NCBI RefSeq assembly: GCF_910592395.1
Contig: NC_088311.1
Location: forward strand, 9,116,501-9,180,500
Origin: Lineus longissimus
Lineage: Eukaryota > Nemertea > Pilidiophora > Heteronemertea > Lineidae
Length of the DNA stretch: 64,000 bases
Reading direction: 5' to 3'
Shown: piece by piece, positions 57,031 to 64,000 of the stretch
How the letters are laid out: every line of letters begins with the position of its first letter
Numbering within the stretch: the first letter of the stretch is position 1
Translations under genes and position numbers: made by a program
Notes under the pieces: generated by a model
Told to the model about the DNA's origin: nothing
What the model saw: only the letters and a program-made list of their open reading frames with translations
Databases searched by the model: none

Positions 57031-59137
57031 TAGTGTCATGCCTGCTGTGGAGTGGACTTATTGGAGATGTGCTTCCTTACTTGACAGTTCAGTGGTGCTG
57101 TCATCCAGATAAGGAGGGTTTTGTAATTCCCTCAGACAGATCGTTCAGCCAAGGTGTCCTCAAGTTAAGTGTGTTAAATGCCTGCTCTAACAACCATGCT
57201 GTCTTTAGTTCAAGTTTGCTGGACTGTCAGAATGATGTCACAGCCATAAGTAGTCTTTAGTAATTGTGATGGCCTCGGAATTCCCTACTAGACTGACCCA
57301 TCAGCAATGTCCAGTATGTGGGAAAATTAGTTTTGAGAAGCTTTTAACTGCCATCCAAAGAGATCTTATCTATGCCTTCTGGTTGTGATACTGTCCTCGA
57401 CTTAAAGTTACACTGAACATCACAGAATATCTCTCCCTCAGAGCAGCAGTGTCATGGGTATCATCAGAAAGGCCACGATCAGCTTGAGTATGTTTTATGT
57501 CTTTCCATCACAACAGAGTCATGTGCATCACCTTAGCCTATAACTGTATGGACAGGAAGTAGGAGGTATCGTTTTCATTGCCCACAAAAAAATGCTTTTT
57601 GAAAACTTTAAGGCCCAACAAATAAAAGTTCAAAGACAACCGAGTGTAAAGAAACAGTTTTTATTATCACAGACAGGTACATGTACATGTACAGGACGGA
57701 ATTGTTAACCAAGCATTAGAATTGTCAAATACAACTGTACAAAACATCAGAAATTAAAGTAACATTTTACTAATTGGTAAAATCTTTTGGCAACATCTGC
57801 TGATATCAATTGGCTGACGTCTTCACAGCATATAATAGTATCCAAGAAAAAGTGCAGCATCAAGGCTCCGGAACAAGTGCTGTAATGTTTAAAATGCTAT
57901 TAAAATTATGCATCAATTATTTTCAAAACAAGTTTGGTTTTATTTTCGAAAACAACTTGGTAAACAAAGGAACGATACCACAACAATAGCCAGAGTATTG
58001 TTGGTCTAAAAGATATGTCAGCGCCAATAGGTAATGTTTACACCATTCACCATTTATAAACTACAGGTTTGTCATAAAACACCATAAATGTTTGTCTTGT
58101 ACGAACAATGCTAGGAGGAAACGATGAAAAGTTATTGCCTCCTGACAAAATTGAATATGAAATATTTACAGCTAATAATAGACAACGATAGAACAACATG
58201 ATTAGAATGTACAACTATAAACAGTACAAATAAATAGATATCAAAATATACAATGCAAGTACCTAGTATCAACAAGTTTTGATTATTTTCTCTCATTTTG
58301 TGATTTTTTGGCTCTACACAGAAATTCTATTTACAAACAACAATACTGTGACCCCCTCCATTTTCGCAGCCCTAAATTTCAGCGAAAAGGTTATTTTCAA
58401 ACTTGAAATTGTGAATGGATGGATGTTTCGATGATTATATCATTAGATGAGTAACTTTCATGCTATCTTATGTTTGCGTATCGACCCCCTCACTTAACTC
58501 ACAAACTTGTTAAACTCGCAAATAGTAGTCTTGCTATAATGACATCAGCAGTAACACTTTTTATACTACAGCAAGAGCACAGTTCAACAGATAGAATGGG
58601 ATACAAATATATACATGTAATAGAACGCACAGTTAAAATGTTAAAACTAGCCAACTCCCAAAAAACACTTCAACAGATATAAATTCATCATAACAACAGC
58701 AATGAAAAATAATATTCTGTAGAGTTATCCGAGTAGTTTTTCATCAGGTCCGTGATTCCTTTAAAAAGGATATTTAAGTGTTTCTTATTTGCGGGAGTGC
58801 TTCTTCAGACATTTCTGTATAAAGCTATCTTATCACTTTAAATGTTTTCATAAGAAGATGGTGTTGGCGATGCCCAGCAAAAATAATCAGGGCTACACAG
58901 TTAGCAATTTTTTTCTGACAAGTCATTAAATATTACTGAGTGAACATGCTTATCCTGATTTGGGATATTGACTAAGATTTGAGTCTGTCTGCGCACTAAT
59001 ATACATTCTGACCTATCTTTCACTAATTTCCATCAGTTTTTGAATATTTCGGCTATTTCTAGGATATTTCCGCTCCGTTACTTTCATTTGTATTACTATA
59101 ATGATTCAATTACGATCTATTCTTGGGAGGATCAAAT
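57031..59137 (-). other. Spacer and probable 3' UTR of the C1orf87-like gene
   Basis: AT-rich DNA without exons. On the minus strand an AATAAA (57660-57665) lies ~1.5 kb beyond the stop at 59138 and may end a long 3' UTR. No gene seen between 57031 and 57659. Confidence 0.4.
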
Positions 59138-62100
59138 TCAAGGGTTTGCCATTCCGAGAAACTTGACGAATGTTGCGAGTTCGACTTTGTTCCCATCATG
59201 CACTGCTCTTTGTAACGCTTCTTCCTTCAGCTCAGCCGGCAAGTGTAAATTGTAAGCATTGTCGTACTCATTAGTCAGCCATTTCACCTCATCAGCGCGG
59301 AGTCGACCTAAAAGTAGGGGGTTAAGGTAATGTCATAAGGTATCGTTCACTTTATAGTAAGTGTGCCAAATTTTCTGATGTTTCATTACTACCACTGTCT
59401 TGTTAGCATATGAGTCTGCTAGAGCTCAAATCATGACCTGCCAATGTACGCTAAAATATCGTCAGTCGATACTGGTGTATATAGTCAATGGCTGATATGA
59501 CCTCCCTCACTAACTAATATACACCCCTGAATTCCCAACCATTTGAGGCATTTTCCCTGCAGCACTATTTCTCATAAAATGAACTATAACTGGGCTTCTC
59601 TTGTCAACTCACCATTGTTGTCAACATCGTTCTTGTAGAGCCCTTCCACAAGTTTCAGAAATCGATCAAACCAAGGTTTGTCATTGATGTCCCGACCTGC
59701 TTTTTCTGCCGGCTTTGGCTGTGGGATATCTTGTCCTTTTGGCCCATACCTCGGCTCATGGAGCATTTTGTCCTTCATTTCCTGCGGTAGGGAGAAAGGT
59801 GAATTAGAAGACAGTCATTTTGCAAGGGCAGGATAGGGACAGCCATACCTCAATCTGACGAAAAGCGTAGCCCATATGAGATCTATCAGACGTGTGATGT
59901 ACATGTAGTACAGTTAGTTGGAGATAATAATAAATCTTCTCGAAATTACTCTCCATTGCTCTTTTTGATACTAACCAGATATTGTTCCTCCAGCTTTCGA
60001 ATTTCTTTCTCCATGCTGTTCAACTGGTTTTTATCATGGTCAAAATTAACTCTTGGAATGTTATACTGCAATGTGTTGTAATGTTGCTGCTGGAGAGAAG
60101 AAGGTTAATTGATTCACACACTTAACTATAACATGTACAACAAAACAATTCTAGATATTTGTGATACACCTTTCCAGGTCGCCCAGCTCAAGTTGCGGAA
60201 AAACACATCTAACTTCAATCTATAATGTTTTTTTAAACGAAGTCAAGATTTATAGTTGTTTTGAATGAATCGATATATTTCTGATAGCTCTTATTTCTGG
60301 GAGGTGTATTTCAAAAGTTTAGGAGCAGCCACTAAGAAGCTTTGGTCTCCATCCTATTTTTGAGCGGGGGACTATAAGAAGCTAAAAAGTTAGATCCAGG
60401 TAAACTCACCGATTTCTCAGGAGATCTTTGTCTTGGCGAATCACTGGCACCCTCCGCTCTTGGCCAGTTAGAGCCTGGGGTGGGGTAATGTTTGGCAAAC
60501 TCTCTAGGTTTCTTACTTGTCGGAATACGAAGGCCTGTGGAGGCTGGCTGAATCCTCTCAATGAACTCAACGAATTGGATCCAACTAAAAATCAACAAAA
60601 TATTTTTAATCATTCAAGAGTCATAATGTTCTGGCCAATGACAGAGGATAGAACATTGCTCATGAAAAGAGAGCAGAAAGAAAATTACTTAAACACTTTA
60701 AAATAAGACTACTCTACAACTCAAGGGAAACAAAACGTCATGACCAGAAGAAAATGTAGGCAGGACATGGGACGACAACAATGCTCAAAATTCATTGTCC
60801 CGAGTCTCTGTCATGTCTGACTGCACTCTTCCAAGGCATGAAAATACCCGATGTGGGTACTTACTCAAACTGGCCTAGGCCCCTGTCCTCACATCGCTCG
60901 ATGATACGGTCCAGGATTGCATCTTGGAGGGGTAACCGACACAGCAATGCCACCTGCTTGATCTGAAATCGTCAAATTTTCGTATGTAGCATAGCAGACA
61001 TTCACACCAGTCCAACAAGTTTCCATCGCTATTCATGGGATCATGGTATCAAAAATAAAGAAGAATACTTTAATATCACCATCAGGTTTCCTCGAAACTG
61101 CTCAGATTTATGAATGAGAACTTATTCCTGCCTGGCTTAGGTCTTAACTGGGTATTTCAAAACTAATCATTCATATAATAGATTGGAGACAGGTTTCCTT
61201 AGTTTGAATATCAAAACTTTTATCGTGCAATTCAAATGTTTTAATCCATATTAGTATTATCGAATTTTCTGGACTTTTATAATGTTTTTAAGAACTTTTC
61301 TTCTTGGTCGTTTTTATCTACTGTACAGTGCTCTGGAGCATGCATGGCATGTACAGAGCACTTTAATATATGGTATTTTATTATTATTATTTATTATTAC
61401 CTGTTGCTTAGACAAGGTTCCTCTATGTGTCCTGTCAGCTTCGGCAAAAACAGATCGTATTTTGTCGATATCAACTCTGTCTGGGGCTGCTAGGAACTGC
61501 TGCTCAATGAGGCGGACTAACTTTGCATCATCCCGGTCTCGCACAGGACTTCGTCTCGGGCTCGAACTAAAGACATGGGAAAATTTTTGATGTTTTATAC
61601 CATATTTAATATGAGAACCAGGGTTCACGATTAAACGCAAGGAAATTTACGCGGCAAATTGAGGCCGCTGTCCATAGCTAGCTGTCATATGAAATAATCT
61701 GGATGATCAAAAATCTAAATTCAAGGAAATTCCGCTGTGTGCAAAATGACCCTTTTTTAGTCCTTCCGTTAAAATGTTTATTATTCTTTGAAAAATTCAT
61801 CCAACAGTCAGTAGATGGCTCACCAACGGATCAGACTAATTGTTTTAGTTAGTAGCAGATGTGATGAAAGTGATGTCAGGTGCCAGGATTTCCAAAAATG
61901 AGTAAATCCGATAAAATATGTGACCCACCATGACAAAATGAGTCGCATGTCGCTCTGAGCTTGACAGGTTGAGACAGACTGGTTGTTCATTTTACTATGG
62001 TCTGCCTTTTGTGAAATCTGAGCCTATCAATTTCTTCTATTATGTTCTATTGTCATTTTAGGCTCATCTTCTGTGCGACATGCGACTCATTTTGCCGTGG

Positions 62101-63672
62101 CGGGTCACATATACTCATGGGGGACTGCTGAAATTAAGCTGAAATAAACATGTTGCACTGATAGAGTCTAAACTTAGATTTTGAAGGTTTTAGCTTTGTT
62201 TAGTATACTTACCCTCTTTCCCCGGGTGAAGGGGAATCGGGATGGTTATAATAGTTAGGTCGATCTTGAAGACTTTCACTGGGACTATTGTTATTTGATT
62301 GTTTTGAGCTGAAAGAAAGACACAGCCACTCAGGAAATCGTGATTAGAGTTAAACAAACTTTGATTAAATTGATTGACAGGAGGAAGGCGAACTTTTTAA
62401 TTTTTTATTTCAGTAATAGTATCACAAAGAGCAAGTGCACACAGTTGCAACTGAATTGGTGCATATATAGCAAGTTGTAAGTGCATTCTGGTCGTACCTG
62501 TTATTATTGTTAGCAAAACAAGTTGGCAATCGTAGAGTACTAACTTACTTGTGGAACGGAGGTGACGATTGTCTATACCCAGGTGGCGACTGGTCTCGTC
62601 CCGCCATCTTTGCCGCCCCGCCGATGAATGTGATAAGCTTCTCGTAGTTGACTAGACCGTATTCCCGCGTTGACACATATAATGCAGCTATGAGGCGTAA
62701 TAATTGGGGCGGTATGTGAACCTGTTGAAACAAATCGAATTTGAATTTTAGAAGAAAAGTTGTGACTAGGTCCACACATATGTAAAGGACTGTGGGTCAG
62801 AGTGTTTGGAAAATACCACAAGAACCAAATAATATTCCATACACAAGGAACAGGCCTATCAACAGCATTGTGTAGCCCTGTTGTGTTAATCCATACTTTA
62901 AGCTCAAATGAGTCCTGCAAAAATTGTAAGGCCTTAAAATAATATTTCCTCTGTCATTTGTTATGATTTCTCATTTCTTTTTTAAAAACTGCATGAAATT
63001 TGTATCACTGTTGTTTCTTTTATCACTGCACCAAACTCTGCACATGCTGGGATTCCAGAGACAGACCCAGCTGTCCACTTTTTGCCTTTTTTTGTAGTAC
63101 ATTCTGTGCCACTCATTTTCTGCACTCATTTTGGTTTCTCAGTTGGTGTTAGCAGTGATGTTGGCATAAACTTGTTGAATTTGAAGTCAAAGTTGTTACA
63201 GAGCCTGGCTAGTCAGTCATTGATGGCTTGAAGAATGAGAGTAGGCACTCTTTCCAATGGGAAAGTTTTATAATGGATGTAAGCGACACAAATATTTTAC
63301 CTGATTTTTTGTGAAAGCTAAGCTGAGATCCTGATATGAAACATAACAAGTCATATTCCTATCTAAACCTAGAAGATCCATATAGACATCCTTTACTTTA
63401 TTCGGGTTGACTTTCGACATTTCGTCACGAAGTATCCTCGATAATTGCAACTCCTCATCTCGCTTTAGGAAGAGGGGCTCTCGGGGTAGGTACGTATCTC
63501 TGGGCAGCAGCCGGTACAACCGGGGTGACTCGGATAGTGGGTCTGATGTGACTTCGTGTGTGTGATATGCGTGTATAGGTGCTGCCTCTGGTGGTGGCGA
63601 TCTTGTTGAGATCGGCGGCAAGACAGAGTGCGGGTTGAGCGGCTGTTGATGAAGATGAGAATTATAGCGATC
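59138..63672 (-). CDS. C1orf87: C1orf87-like EF-hand protein, 3' nine exons
   Basis: Exons 63672-63301, 62721-62549, 62308-62213, 61566-61401, 60962-60865, 60584-60410, 60089-59976, 59781-59613 and 59307-59138 close in phase (510 codons plus stop); the 5' end is outside or unplaced. Homology is read from the order of segments shared with the vertebrate C1orf87 family: VYMDLLGLDRNMTCYVSYQD, EYGLVNYEKLITFIGGAA, IKQVALLCRLPLQDAILDRI, LGQFDWIQFVEFIERIQP, then WFDRFLKLVEGLYKNDVDNN and LTNEYDNAYNL. Several EF-hand-like helix-loop-helix units are present, but loops such as DVDNNG are incomplete, so calcium binding is uncertain. Between them are disordered Pro/Ser linkers (SPRRSPVRDRDD). Molecular role is poorly known. 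Confidence 0.85.
61919..62109 (-). repeat. GTGACCC-end miniature element, copy 2 (inverted)
   Basis: Same ends and same interior phrases as 46951-47127 but inverted (for example CAATTTCTTCTATTATGT). ATAT flanks both sides. It lies in the intron between exons 61401-61566 and 62213-62308 of the C1orf87-like gene. Confidence 0.85.
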
Positions 63673-64000
63673 CTGAAAATAGGAAATGTACAAAACCAGT
63701 TGACCAACATGCTGAATGTCTGTGAATGGCTGAAGCAGGAGGTAAGAAGCAAACAACTTTTGTTTTTACATGAAGGTCAGAAAAGCAACAGCATTTTTGA
63801 AACAAGACGTAATGAGAACGGAATTATATTACTTTGGACATGTTTGAGCCCTTTGAATCATAGCTGTTTAAGCTTAGATTTTTACACCACATGCAGATAA
63901 CTGTGGTTGTAGGACAACAAGAAGCCAGGTATATATTTATATATATATGTTGTAAGCTTGGACAATCAACATATTTGAAGAGTTTCTCCAAAGAGTATCT
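63673..64000 (-). other. 5' intron of the C1orf87-like gene
   Basis: The acceptor TTTTCAG for the 63672 exon lies at its left end. No further upstream exon was recognised before the window edge. A TATATATATA run occurs near 63930. Confidence 0.4.

Noticed and set aside
56536-57039. 167-codon minus-strand frame
   Set aside because: It is antisense to the more protein-like + frame at 56715-57030, has no recognisable domain, and its composition looks like reversed coding sequence.

Overview
This window looks like nuclear DNA of a marine-type invertebrate animal. It has no bacterial operons. Genes are split into short exons with GT/AG borders, introns of a few hundred bases, and many small inverted-repeat elements in introns and spacers. 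The proteins recognised are animal families: a TRP-like channel, a LicD-type transferase, PAQR receptors, a somatomedin-B plus EndoU protein, DSCC1 and a C1orf87-type EF-hand protein. The sequence alone does not place the species; a lophotrochozoan or an invertebrate deuterostome is my guess.

Layout. 1-10.4 kb: the 3' part of a TRP-like cation channel gene (+), transmembrane core to C-terminus, entering from outside the window. 11.9-21.1 kb: a complete DIRS-type tyrosine-recombinase retrotransposon (- orientation) with inverted terminal repeats, an internal complementary region, and open gag, RT/RNase H and recombinase frames. It sits inside older DNA whose edges carry a ~110-base inverted duplication. 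21.9-24.2 kb: a two-exon LicD/fukutin-like type II membrane transferase (-). 23.4-33 kb: repeat-rich DNA, with a 525-base palindrome, a 52-base minisatellite and miniature elements, and no confident gene. 33.1-41.8 kb: three tandem PAQR (membrane progestin receptor type) genes (+), separated by repeats. 43.2-46.3 kb: a five-exon secreted EndoU ribonuclease with two somatomedin-B domains (+). 47.3-52.9 kb: a complete 12-exon DSCC1 gene (-), tail to tail with EndoU. 54.0-56.4 kb: a four-exon gene for a 402-residue protein I do not recognise (+), head to head with DSCC1. 59.1-63.7 kb: nine 3' exons of a C1orf87-like gene (-), running off the right edge.

The genes do not form one pathway. The exceptions are the PAQR cluster, which is a local duplication, and the DSCC1/unknown-gene pair, which share a ~1.1 kb divergent promoter region. 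All exon borders were read by eye from GT/AG sites and reading phase. Where a full set of phases closes (DSCC1, EndoU, the 402-residue gene, C1orf87-like, and the channel from 2122 onward) I consider the model strong.

The most notable item is the DIRS element. Its internal complementary region exactly records the joined ends, which meet at a shared TGC.
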